Shown here piece by piece: positions 1 through 6,384 of a stretch of DNA of 7,279 nucleotides. The stretch is from an uncultured Erysipelotrichaceae bacterium (lineage in GTDB: Bacteria; Bacillota_I; Bacilli_A; RF39; UBA660): assembly GCA_902803685.1 (NCBI GenBank), contig CADCQR010000030.1:1-7279 (forward strand), in the 5' to 3' direction. A program made the position numbers and the translations under genes. Below the pieces are notes generated by a model, which was not told the DNA's origin, ran no database searches, and was given only the letters and a program-made list of their open reading frames with translations. The number at the start of each line of letters is the position of its first letter. The first letter of the stretch is position 1.

Positions 1-2
1 AA

Positions 3-857
3 AACGTGGAAATTGCTGATGAGCCACAGCTTATTATGGAGCCTCTTTCTGATAATTTTAATAATGTTGAGAAGAGTACAGGTGATGCTCCAATGTCTTT
101 AGATACACTAAAGGCAACGTTTGACATCAGTCCTAACGAAGATACAGCAGCTTTTGAACCATTATTACCAGCAGATGATGACAATGATGTGCATGCGAAT
201 ACCGTAGAAAAGCAGGAAGAAAATGATTCTAGTGTTACCTTTGAAGTTGATGATTCACAGGATGAGTTTGATGGTGGCGATGACACCTTGCCAGATTTAG
301 TTGAGACTGATACCATAGACTATAGTAATAATGCTGAAGCTAGTGAATTGAAAATAAAAAGCACAGAAATAGTTGATTTACCTTTTTCAATTAATGAAGA
401 AAATATAGAGAGTAGTGGAACAGATACAACTAATGAACCAAATATTATATCTTCAGAAGTTTTTAGTCAGAACGTTTCTGAAGAATCTAATTTAGAAGCA
501 CCTGAAGAAATTAATGATAACATAGATGACAATTCAAACCAATCTAGAACAGTTTTAAAGGCCATCGCAAAAAGTGATGATGCACAGGAAAAAGCTATTA
601 TTATTAATTCTAGACAAATGTCCATGTTGATTAAATCACAAAAAGAAGAATGTGATAAATTGTATGATCGTGGTTTCTTCACAGATGAAGCAATTAGTAA
701 TACAAATAATTTATTATGTGATGATGATGAGAGCTTAGAAGAAATGAATGCAAGAGCAGAGGAATTGTATAGAAACGGTGATATTAAAGGTGCCGAGGAA
801 TTATATAACAAAATGAGTAATTTAGCAAATAATAAAGTATTAGCTAAAGCGGCATAA
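3..857 (+). CDS. Acidic protein with TPR-like C-terminus, 5'-partial, unrecognised
   Basis: I do not recognise this gene. The frame is open to the left edge. A GTG at 6 could be read as a start, but only five bases precede it, so no ribosome site can be judged and the gene probably begins outside the window. Counting from that GTG, residues 1-180 are low-complexity and strongly acidic (about 50 Asp/Glu against about 5 Lys/Arg) and are probably disordered. Residues 181-283 look helical. Residues 244-273 resemble one tetratricopeptide-type helix pair: AEELYRNGDIKGAEELYNKM has the usual small residues and the Gly-Asp turn. No signal peptide or membrane segment is visible in this part, so the visible region looks cytoplasmic. 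The stop TAA lies 10 nt before the next start and overlaps its ribosome site, so the two genes are probably co-transcribed. A scaffold or adaptor role is possible but is inference only. Confidence 0.7.
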   Translation, partial: NVEIADEPQLIMEPLSDNFNNVEKSTGDAPMSLDTLKATFDISPNEDTAAFEPLLPADDDNDVHANTVEKQEENDSSVTFEVDDSQDEFDGGDDTLPDLVETDTIDYSNNAEASELKIKSTEIVDLPFSINEENIESSGTDTTNEPNIISSEVFSQNVSEESNLEAPEEINDNIDDNSNQSRTVLKAIAKSDDAQEKAIIINSRQMSMLIKSQKEECDKLYDRGFFTDEAISNTNNLLCDDDESLEEMNARAEELYRNGDIKGAEELYNKMSNLANNKVLAKAA

Positions 858-867
858 AGGTGAGTTT

Positions 868-1374
868 ATGGTTAATAAAGAAATTCAAGAATTGTTGGAA
901 AAGATAATTGAAGTATCTAGCACTTCAAGAAAAGACAATTCCATTTTATATAATTTCAGTATTTTTGGTCGAGATGTTGAATGTAATATTTCTGTTGTAG
1001 AACAAAATGGTGAAAAGAATAGCATTTGTAAATTTAAGTTTTGTTCAGATAGAAAATTTTATGATATGATAACACCTATATTAAAAGCCTTTAATGAACA
1101 TAATGACGTGGTTTTTAGTGACTTTGTTGATGTTAATCAAGATAATATTGTTACCTTTAGACTACTTACAGATACCAATGATCAATTTACATTAGATGGA
1201 TTAACATTTGAAGATGCTTATTATATAAAGGATATTCTAAATAGTATGAATTCTGATACTCATATAGGTAAAAGTAGTTCAGATTTTAATGACAGTGGAA
1301 AAGTTAATATAGGTTTGATATTCATAATAATTTTATTAGTAATTTTTATCGCTGGGTTTGTATATTTTTTCTAG
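868..1374 (+). CDS. Small tail-anchored membrane protein, unrecognised
   Basis: Encodes 168 residues from ATG 868, which is preceded by the Shine-Dalgarno AAAGGTGAG at 856-864 overlapping the upstream stop codon. Residues 1-130 form a soluble mixed alpha/beta-looking domain without any signal peptide (start MVNKEIQELLEKIIEV). Residues 131-145 are a Ser/Asp/Gly-rich spacer. Residues 146-168 are one hydrophobic helix (core LIFIIILLVIFIAGFVYFF) that ends exactly at the stop. That arrangement is typical of a tail-anchored protein, with the domain in the cytoplasm held on the inner face of the membrane. Cysteines occur at about 39, 54 and 59, with no obvious metal-binding pattern. I cannot assign a family. 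The close spacing to the upstream acidic protein suggests a joint function, possibly a membrane dock for it. No terminator hairpin is visible after the gene. Confidence 0.82.
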   Translation: MVNKEIQELLEKIIEVSSTSRKDNSILYNFSIFGRDVECNISVVEQNGEKNSICKFKFCSDRKFYDMITPILKAFNEHNDVVFSDFVDVNQDNIVTFRLLTDTNDQFTLDGLTFEDAYYIKDILNSMNSDTHIGKSSSDFNDSGKVNIGLIFIIILLVIFIAGFVYFF

Positions 1375-1391
1375 ATTTATATGTTCCTCTT

Positions 1392-1400
1392 TGCTATACT
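1392..1400 (+). promoter_or_regulatory. Extended -10 promoter for the metallopeptidase operon
   Basis: TGC followed by TATACT (TATACT at 1395-1400) matches the extended -10 form TGnTATAAT with one mismatch in the hexamer. The expected -35 position (about 1372-1377, TAGATT) is weak, as is usual for extended -10 promoters. Transcription would start near 1407, giving a leader of about 20 nt that carries the ribosome site. It lies in the 52-nt gap after the tail-anchored gene, so the following genes form a separate unit, although read-through from upstream is also possible. Confidence 0.55.
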
Positions 1401-1411
1401 ATATTATAGTA
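1397..1411. promoter_or_regulatory. Perfect 15-bp palindrome over -10/start site (possible operator)
   Basis: TACTATA-T-TATAGTA has perfect 7-bp arms around one central base. It covers most of the -10 hexamer and the predicted transcription start, and its last base touches the ribosome site. The position suits a repressor operator. The arms are almost all A/T, so chance is a real alternative. Confidence 0.3.
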
Positions 1412-1417
1412 AGGAGG
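1411..1417 (+). promoter_or_regulatory. Ribosome binding site AAGGAGG that fixes the start at 1427
   Basis: A full AAGGAGG lies 9 nt before ATG 1427. It rules out the longer reading that begins at 1358 inside the preceding gene, because that reading would place the site inside the coding sequence. Confidence 0.85.
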
Positions 1418-1426
1418 AATTTTATT

Positions 1427-2512
1427 ATGCGAAACTTTAGATTAAAATTAGGTTTTGTTTTGGTGATTTTTTCTCTTTTTTTAATTTTTTTTGGAATGTA
1501 TTTTGATTTTGATAGTAGAGACAAGATAGAATTAGTTGCTATAAAAAATGATAATATCCCGGCTACAACGATTGAGGATTCAAATATTACTTCTAATCCT
1601 GATAGTAGCAATGGTTCTTCTGAATCTGGGAGTACTTCGAATAATTCTAGCAATAATAATCCTCAAATTGAAACTCCTAGTACTCCAAATAGTAATAATA
1701 CAGTGAATGACAGCTCAACTAATAATAGTAATGCGTCAAATGAAATTCCTAATAGCACCACTACTAATAATAGTAATATTAGTTCCCCAAATAGCACCTA
1801 TCATTCTGCAGATGGTTTATCCATTGAACAGCTTAATGATAAATTGAGAAAAGAAATTGAGAATACATACGGAATTTTGATAAAATATGGTAATGAAACT
1901 GAGGGATATTCTGTAGGCGGATATAGTGTAACATCGGTAAATGATAGTGAAACCATTTATACTGCATTAAATGAGTTAAAGGAAAATATGGCATTGTATC
2001 CTAATGGCTTTTTTCAGGAAACGAAAAAGGGTGGGCTACCCTTAACTGTATATTTCATTCAACGATATTCAGCCCCTAACGTGACCGGTATTACCGACAG
2101 AAATCAAAGTAGGGTTATTATATCTATTGCGTTAGATTTTCCATTTGCTGATAGCTTTAATCATGAGATATATCATTATATGGAACATTATATGTATTCC
2201 AAGGGTGGTGGTTATAGTAATTGGAACAATTATAATCCAGAAGGATTTAAATATGGCGAGTTTGATTACAAATATGTATGGGAAAAGACATATTCTGAAA
2301 GTGCGTACTTTGTTAATGCATATGCTCAAAGTTATGAATATGAAGACAGAGCCAGCACATTTGAATTTATGATGGCATCGCAGAAGATAAATGCATTAAA
2401 TACTGGTAATTATATATGGTTAAAGGCTAAAGTCATGTGTGAGACTATAGATTATTATTTTACTACAGTTACTCCTTATACGACGGAATATTGGGAAAGG
2501 TTTGTGTATTAA
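1427..2512 (+). CDS. Membrane-anchored putative zinc metallopeptidase (HExxH)
   Basis: Encodes 361 residues. Residues 7-25 are a hydrophobic helix after a basic start (MRNFRLKLGF), with no lipobox Cys, so it is an uncleaved anchor or signal peptide with the rest outside the cell. Residues 50-125 are a Ser/Asn/Thr/Pro linker with degenerate repeats. Residues 129-140 carry DGLSIEQLNDKL. The catalytic domain spans about 140-361. HEIYH at 246-250 gives the HExxH zinc pattern (His246, Glu247, His250). About 55 residues on, YEYEDRASTFEF (303-314) resembles the ED-type helix that supplies a third Glu ligand in gluzincins, with Glu306 the best candidate. The conserved-looking stretch before the active site (YPNGFF, then IISIALDFPF) recalls lethal-factor-like (ATLF) domains, but this is memory, not a search. 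Substrate unknown; a cell-surface protease is the likely role. The Nudix gene follows after 2 nt. Confidence 0.8.
   Translation: MRNFRLKLGFVLVIFSLFLIFFGMYFDFDSRDKIELVAIKNDNIPATTIEDSNITSNPDSSNGSSESGSTSNNSSNNNPQIETPSTPNSNNTVNDSSTNNSNASNEIPNSTTTNNSNISSPNSTYHSADGLSIEQLNDKLRKEIENTYGILIKYGNETEGYSVGGYSVTSVNDSETIYTALNELKENMALYPNGFFQETKKGGLPLTVYFIQRYSAPNVTGITDRNQSRVIISIALDFPFADSFNHEIYHYMEHYMYSKGGGYSNWNNYNPEGFKYGEFDYKYVWEKTYSESAYFVNAYAQSYEYEDRASTFEFMMASQKINALNTGNYIWLKAKVMCETIDYYFTTVTPYTTEYWERFVY
1718..1798 (+). repeat. Degenerate repeats in the Ser/Asn linker
   Basis: The 15-mer ACTAATAATAGTAAT occurs at 1718-1732 and again at 1763-1777, 45 nt (15 codons) apart. AATAGCACC occurs at 1751-1759 and again at 1790-1798. 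The encoded units are TNNSNASNEIPNST and TNNSNISSPNST, so the linker seems to have grown by in-frame duplication. Length variation between strains would be expected. It acts as a flexible spacer holding the peptidase domain away from the membrane. Confidence 0.7.
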
Positions 2513-2514
2513 TT

Positions 2515-3036
2515 ATGAAAAGAATATTTATTAATAAATTTAATTTAACTGATACAGATATTGATTATGAGGTTATAAGAGTTAAAGCCATTGTTATTGA
2601 TTCATATAAGCAAGTAATTATAGTTGAAAATAATTATACATACCAACTACCTGGTGGACATAAGAAAGAAAATGAAGATTTAGAGGATACTTTGTCGCGA
2701 GAAATAAGGGAAGAGTTAGGTATAGATATTGAAATTGAAACAGGACCATTTCTTATGATTACAACTTATGATAATAATTATGAGAATACTGGTAATAAAG
2801 TATGTAATAAAATATATTATTATGTTATTAAGTGTGATTTGGAGCCTAATTTAAATAATTTATCATTAGACTCATTAGAAAGTATGTCTGAATTTAGAGT
2901 GTTTAAGACACCTTTGGATCGATTTAAATTCTTCTTGCATAATGCAATTGCTTATGGTAAGATAAAAACCGATATTGGACAAGAAATGCTTATTGTTGCT
3001 GACACATTCAATGAGCTATATGGAGGGATTTTATGA
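2515..3036 (+). CDS. Nudix hydrolase, substrate unknown
   Basis: Encodes 173 residues from ATG 2515 (MKRIFINKF). Residues 48-70 match the Nudix box GX5EX7REUXEEXGU exactly: G48, E54, then REIREELGI at 62-70. The Glu residues of REIREE bind the catalytic Mg2+. The enzyme should cleave a nucleoside diphosphate linked to some other group. The motif LPGG just before the box is typical of the fold. The start lies 2 nt after the metallopeptidase stop. The nearest ribosome-like stretch, AAAGG at 2496-2500, is 14 nt away, longer than ideal, so translation may depend on coupling to the upstream gene. A TTG at 2491 in the same frame is a weaker alternative start. The gene overlaps galE by ATGA, so a nucleotide-sugar or other pyrophosphate substrate is possible, but the box alone does not reveal it. 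The protein is soluble, with no signal peptide. Confidence 0.88.
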   Translation: MKRIFINKFNLTDTDIDYEVIRVKAIVIDSYKQVIIVENNYTYQLPGGHKKENEDLEDTLSREIREELGIDIEIETGPFLMITTYDNNYENTGNKVCNKIYYYVIKCDLEPNLNNLSLDSLESMSEFRVFKTPLDRFKFFLHNAIAYGKIKTDIGQEMLIVADTFNELYGGIL

Positions 3037-4037
3037 GAGTATTAGTTACCGGAGGATTGGGATTTATTGGTAGTCACACAGTTGTTGAACTACTTAATAA
3101 TAATTATGAAGTCATTGTCATAGATAATTTGTCAAACTCTAGTATTGATGTTTATGATAAGATTAAAACAATAACTGGGAAAGATTTTACTTTCTATCAG
3201 GAAGATTTGTGTGATGAAAAAGTTTTGGAAAATATTTTTTCAACTGAAAATATTGATTCTGTAATTCATTTTGCTGGTTATAAAGCAGTTGGCGAAAGCG
3301 TAGCAAAACCATTAATGTATTATGAAAATAATCTATTGAGTACAATAAATCTATTAAAAAAGATGCAAAAATATAATGTAAGAAATATAGTATTTTCTTC
3401 TAGTGCAACAGTATATGGTAATCCTGAACATTTACCTATTGAGGAAGATTTTCCGTTATCTACAACTAACCCATACGGAACAACAAAATTGATGATTGAA
3501 AGAATTTTATCTGATGTGTGTGCAGCAGATAAGAATTTTTCAGCAGTAATTCTTAGATACTTTAATCCAATTGGTGCCCATAAGTCTGGTATGCTTGGTG
3601 AGAATCCTAAAGGTATTCCTAATAATTTGATGCCATATATTGTTAGGGTGGCTGACCACCAGTTAGCAGAATTATCTATTTTTGGTAACGATTATAATAC
3701 TAAAGACGGGACAGGAGTTAGGGATTACATTCATGTAGTGGATTTAGCAAAGGGGCACTTAAAAGCAATAGAAAAGGCAACTAAGGTTAGTGGTGCTAAT
3801 TTCTATAACTTAGGTACCGGCGTTGGATATAGTGTATTAGATTTGGTAGAGACTTTTAAAAAAGTCAATACTGTGGATGTTCCATATAAAATTGTTGAAA
3901 GGCGCCCCGGTGATATTGATGCTTGCTATGCAGACCCAAAAAAAGCCTATGATGAATTAGGGTGGAAAGCTGAACTGGGAATTGAAGACATGTGCAGAGA
4001 TGCATATAATTATATATTGCAACAGAGAGATAAGTAG
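3033..4037 (+). CDS. galE: UDP-glucose 4-epimerase
   Basis: Encodes 334 residues, close to the roughly 338 of known bacterial GalE. It interconverts UDP-glucose and UDP-galactose in the cytoplasm using bound NAD, supplying UDP-Gal for glycolipids, capsule or wall glycans, or allowing galactose use. The Rossmann motif is VTGGLGFIGSH (5-15). The short-chain dehydrogenase catalytic set is complete: SSSATVYG (122-129, Ser124), and Tyr148 and Lys152 in NPYGTTK. RYFNPIGAH (175-183), the GVRDYIHVVD segment (228-237) and RRPGDIDACYADP (290-302) are typical GalE substrate-side motifs. The start ATG overlaps the Nudix stop (ATGA), with GGAGGG at 3021-3026 as ribosome site inside the upstream gene, so the two are translationally coupled. 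No other Leloir genes are present, so a role in envelope sugar supply is more likely here than galactose breakdown; this is inference. The protein appears full length and intact. Confidence 0.96.
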   Translation: MRVLVTGGLGFIGSHTVVELLNNNYEVIVIDNLSNSSIDVYDKIKTITGKDFTFYQEDLCDEKVLENIFSTENIDSVIHFAGYKAVGESVAKPLMYYENNLLSTINLLKKMQKYNVRNIVFSSSATVYGNPEHLPIEEDFPLSTTNPYGTTKLMIERILSDVCAADKNFSAVILRYFNPIGAHKSGMLGENPKGIPNNLMPYIVRVADHQLAELSIFGNDYNTKDGTGVRDYIHVVDLAKGHLKAIEKATKVSGANFYNLGTGVGYSVLDLVETFKKVNTVDVPYKIVERRPGDIDACYADPKKAYDELGWKAELGIEDMCRDAYNYILQQRDK

Positions 4038-4055
4038 TTTTATGGCTACTTTTTT
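4032..4055 (+). terminator. Weak intrinsic terminator at the end of galE
   Basis: AAGTAG (4032-4037, including the galE stop codon) pairs with CTACTT (4046-4051). One extra T-G pair can form inside, leaving a short loop, and six T residues follow at 4050-4055. The stem is only 6-7 bp and AT-rich, so termination is probably partial and some read-through into the ABC genes is likely. Confidence 0.5.
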
Positions 4056-4063
4056 GTTACAAT
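4055..4063 (+). promoter_or_regulatory. Extended -10 promoter for the ABC transporter genes
   Basis: TGT followed by TACAAT (4058-4063) matches the extended -10 form with one mismatch in the hexamer. No good -35 hexamer is seen 17 nt upstream. The predicted start near 4070 coincides with the Shine-Dalgarno GGAGG, so the leader would be only about 10 nt. It resembles the promoter at 1392 (TTGCTATACT against TTGTTACAAT). It begins within the T run of the galE terminator. Confidence 0.45.
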
Positions 4064-4069
4064 TTAGTT

Positions 4070-4074
4070 GGAGG
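4070..4074 (+). promoter_or_regulatory. Ribosome binding site that fixes the start at 4080
   Basis: GGAGG lies 5 nt before ATG 4080. An in-frame TTG at 4068 overlaps this site and would add MEEY. It is therefore unlikely to be the true start. Confidence 0.75.
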
Positions 4075-4079
4075 AATAT

Positions 4080-4781
4080 ATGAAATTATTGGTAGAACAT
4101 TTATGTAAGAATTATGGTGAAAAGGTTGTTTTAGATGATGCTAGTTATGAATTTGAATCTGGGAAAATTTATGGTTTACTAGGAAGAAACGGGGTAGGAA
4201 AAACAACTTTTTTTAATTGCATAAACAATGATATTACTTTTAATAGCGGTAAAATATATTTGGAAGATGAGTATGGTAAAAATATTATAAACTATTTGGA
4301 TATAGGATATGTTTTAACTACCCCAGTAGTTCCGGAGTTTTTAACTGGCTATGAGTTTGTCAAGTTTTATTTAGACATTAATGCAGATAAGAAAAAGTAC
4401 AATATTGATGAATATTTTGAAATAGTTCAACTAAATAGTGATGATCAAAAAAAATTATTAAGAGATTATTCACAAGGAATGAAAAATAAAATTCAACTGT
4501 TAATTAATATTATTAGTAATCCAAAGATACTATTATTGGACGAACCGTTGACAAGCCTTGATATTATTGCTCAAGAGGAAATGAAAAAATTGCTTAAAAG
4601 CTTAAAAAAAGATCACATCATAATACTGTCAACACACATTATGGAATTGGCATTAGATTTGTGTGATGAGATAGTTTTACTCAATGCAAAAAAGATTTCT
4701 AAAGTTGAAAAAAATGATATGAATACTAAGAAGTACAAAGATAAAATAATTAAAATGTTAAAGGAGAATTCTAGTGATTAA
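4080..4781 (+). CDS. ABC transporter ATP-binding protein
   Basis: Encodes 233 residues, the usual size for a stand-alone ABC ATPase. Numbered from ATG 4080: Walker A GRNGVGKTT (35-43); a signature loop YSQGMKNK (130-137), a divergent form of LSGGQ; Walker B with ILLLDEP (150-156) followed by a D-loop containing LTSLD; and the switch histidine His186 in LSTH. The Q-loop position reads GYVLTTPVVPEFLTG (76-90), with Thr where Gln, or Glu in related exporters, is expected. The segment after the signature (LLINIISNPKILLLDEPLTSLD) and the STHIMELALDLCDEI stretch resemble the ATPases of ABC-2-type exporters such as the EcsA/BcrA-like groups. It should energise the permease encoded next, whose start overlaps this gene's end by 8 nt. 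Substrate unknown. Confidence 0.92.
   Translation: MKLLVEHLCKNYGEKVVLDDASYEFESGKIYGLLGRNGVGKTTFFNCINNDITFNSGKIYLEDEYGKNIINYLDIGYVLTTPVVPEFLTGYEFVKFYLDINADKKKYNIDEYFEIVQLNSDDQKKLLRDYSQGMKNKIQLLINIISNPKILLLDEPLTSLDIIAQEEMKKLLKSLKKDHIIILSTHIMELALDLCDEIVLLNAKKISKVEKNDMNTKKYKDKIIKMLKENSSD
4761..4766 (+). promoter_or_regulatory. Ribosome binding site for the GTG start at 4774
   Basis: AAGGAG lies 7 nt before GTG 4774, inside the end of the ATPase gene. It supports a GTG start and an 8-nt overlap between the two genes (4774-4781). Confidence 0.75.
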
Positions 4782-6318
4782 AACATTGTATTACTCATTA
4801 AAAATTGATATTTATTATGCAATTAATTCATTATTATTTTATCTTAGAAAATTACCTATTTTTAAAGATTTATTTACTGATGATAGTTATAATTCTAAAA
4901 TGTTAAAAATAATATTTGGAATTATTGCTGGACTTTTATCTTTGGGAAGATTTTTGATTACTAAGTTGATATATATAAGTATTATTTATTATATTGCAAC
5001 ATTATTTGGGAACAATATACTTATCTTTTGTCACTTATTTTTAATATTTAGTTTAATAGGAATGTTTGTTAATAACAAGGTACTTAATATAAGTATGAAG
5101 AAATATCTAAGTATAGTAATTTTTAATATGAATGCAAAAGATTATTTGAAATATATTTTATGGTTTAATTGCTTTACTAATTTTCTTTTAAATATATCAT
5201 TTCTTTATATCTTTGGCGTTAGTATTAAGCTAAGTCTATTATTATCTACATTACAAGTGTTTTTGAGAATTGTAGGAGAAGGATTTAATATCTGGTATCA
5301 TAGAAATAAAGGTGACTTTTGGTATAACAATAAGACTTTGTATTTTTCTATATTATTTACTTTGCTATTGCTATGTTTATCACCTTTGATTAGTATTGTG
5401 GTTAGTGAAAAAGTTATAATTATTTTCTTGTTTTTGTTTGGTGGCTTAAGTATTTTCAGTTATTTATATTTTAATTCATTTAATGATTATAAGTTGTTAG
5501 TTAAGAGAATAAATAATAAGAACAGTGTGCTTAGCAATAATGATAATAATTCTCTTTCCTTAGTAAATGTGAATAAAAAGGATGAAAATATTGCTTATGA
5601 TAAATTAAAAGATAAATATGGATATGATTATTTTAATACAATTTTCTTTGAACGTCATAAGAGTGTATTGCTTAATAGTAGTAGAAATTATGCTACAATT
5701 TTATTAGTAATTTATCTTGTTTGTGTCTTTTTTATAATTCGAGATAATAGTTTTGCCAGGATGCTTCACAGTTTACTGAGCAATCATATTAGTTGGTTTG
5801 TTTTTTTCATGTATTTAATTAATCGTGGCTCTATTGTGTCAAGGGCAATGTTTTTCAATTGCGACCATGCGATGTTAAGATATAGTTTTTATCGCCAACC
5901 AGATGTCATTTTGGGGTTATTTAAACGTAGATTAACTATGTTAAGTATAATTAATCTGTTACCCAGCTTAGTAGTTGCGTTTGGCAATGTTGTTTTATTG
6001 ATTTTATTGAATGATCATAATTACATTAACATAATTAGTATTTTCTTATTCATTTTAATACTCAGTGTTTTGTTTTCTGTTCATCATCTTGTGGTTTATT
6101 ATTTATTGCAGCCATATAATATCGATATGAAAGTTAGTAATTTTTCTTATTCAATAGTTAATCTTATTACATATTTTATTGCATACAATGTAGCTAGACT
6201 TAAGATGACTAGTATAGTTTTCTCCGTTGGAGGCTTAGTTGTTTGTGCTCTATATATAGTGGTTAGTTTAATTCTAATAAAGAAATATGCTCCATTTACA
6301 TTTAAGATTCATGAATGA
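4774..6318 (+). CDS. ABC transporter permease, large multi-spanning
   Basis: Encodes 514 residues from GTG 4774 to TGA 6316-6318, with an in-frame TAA directly after. About 11-12 hydrophobic helices are visible, roughly at 45-57, 63-79, 83-100, 132-150, 187-210, 212-232, 306-322, 337-351, 388-413, 416-444, 457-475 and 480-503. A polar, Asn/Lys/Asp-rich segment at about 235-300 splits them into two halves and is probably a cytoplasmic loop. The protein has no signal peptide and no nucleotide-binding motif. Overlap with the ATPase gene makes it the membrane partner of that protein, and the ATPase type suggests an ABC-2-like exporter. At over 500 residues it is much longer than a common ABC-2 permease of about 250 and may correspond to two fused halves. 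I cannot name its family or substrate. No precursor peptide, processing enzyme or lantibiotic gene lies nearby. Confidence 0.85.
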   Translation: MIKTLYYSLKIDIYYAINSLLFYLRKLPIFKDLFTDDSYNSKMLKIIFGIIAGLLSLGRFLITKLIYISIIYYIATLFGNNILIFCHLFLIFSLIGMFVNNKVLNISMKKYLSIVIFNMNAKDYLKYILWFNCFTNFLLNISFLYIFGVSIKLSLLLSTLQVFLRIVGEGFNIWYHRNKGDFWYNNKTLYFSILFTLLLLCLSPLISIVVSEKVIIIFLFLFGGLSIFSYLYFNSFNDYKLLVKRINNKNSVLSNNDNNSLSLVNVNKKDENIAYDKLKDKYGYDYFNTIFFERHKSVLLNSSRNYATILLVIYLVCVFFIIRDNSFARMLHSLLSNHISWFVFFMYLINRGSIVSRAMFFNCDHAMLRYSFYRQPDVILGLFKRRLTMLSIINLLPSLVVAFGNVVLLILLNDHNYINIISIFLFILILSVLFSVHHLVVYYLLQPYNIDMKVSNFSYSIVNLITYFIAYNVARLKMTSIVFSVGGLVVCALYIVVSLILIKKYAPFTFKIHE

Positions 6319-6327
6319 TAATTTTAT

Positions 6328-6342
6328 ATGTCAATTTGACAT
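6328..6342. promoter_or_regulatory. Perfect 15-bp palindrome over the -35 box (possible operator)
   Basis: ATGTCAA-T-TTGACAT has perfect 7-bp arms around one base and contains the whole -35 hexamer. No T run follows, so it is a poor terminator. Its placement suits a dimeric regulator controlling the cell-wall hydrolase gene. No regulator gene is visible in the window. Confidence 0.4.
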
Positions 6343-6364
6343 TCTTGTTAAAAAGAGTTAGAAT
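6336..6364 (+). promoter_or_regulatory. Near-consensus sigma-A promoter
   Basis: TTGACA (6336-6341), a 17-nt spacer (6342-6358) and TAGAAT (6359-6364) match the consensus with one mismatch in total. The predicted start near 6371 gives a leader of about 27 nt. It is the best promoter in the window and makes the cell-wall hydrolase its own transcription unit, separate from the ABC genes, for which no clear terminator is seen. Confidence 0.8.
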
Positions 6365-6384
6365 CATAATGTTAGTTTTCATAT

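Noticed and set aside
467..811. Open frame on the minus strand inside the acidic protein gene
   Set aside because: It is antisense to a coherent acidic/helical protein, has biased Ser/Leu composition typical of a shadow frame, and has no convincing ribosome site.
1358..1426. A 23-residue upstream extension of the metallopeptidase reading frame
   Set aside because: It overlaps the end of the tail-anchored gene, and the strong AAGGAGG at 1411-1417 sits 9 nt before ATG 1427, which also begins a proper basic-plus-hydrophobic anchor.
2027..2043. Hairpin AAGGGT-GGGCT-ACCCTT
   Set aside because: It is a 6-bp stem inside the metallopeptidase coding sequence with no T run after it; it encodes an ordinary KGGLPL stretch, so a regulatory role is not supported.
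2132..2372. Open frames in other phases on both strands inside the metallopeptidase
   Set aside because: They lie across the HExxH region of the real gene, encode Ile/Met-rich shadow sequence and lack independent signals.
3647..3660. Inverted repeat GGTGG-CTGA-CCACC
   Set aside because: It is a short repeat inside galE that encodes VADHQ, a usual part of the family; coincidence is the simplest view.
4774..6318. Bacteriocin or lantibiotic immunity/export cluster
   Set aside because: The ATPase resembles exporter types, but no precursor peptide, modification enzyme, two-component system or peptidase-containing transporter is nearby.
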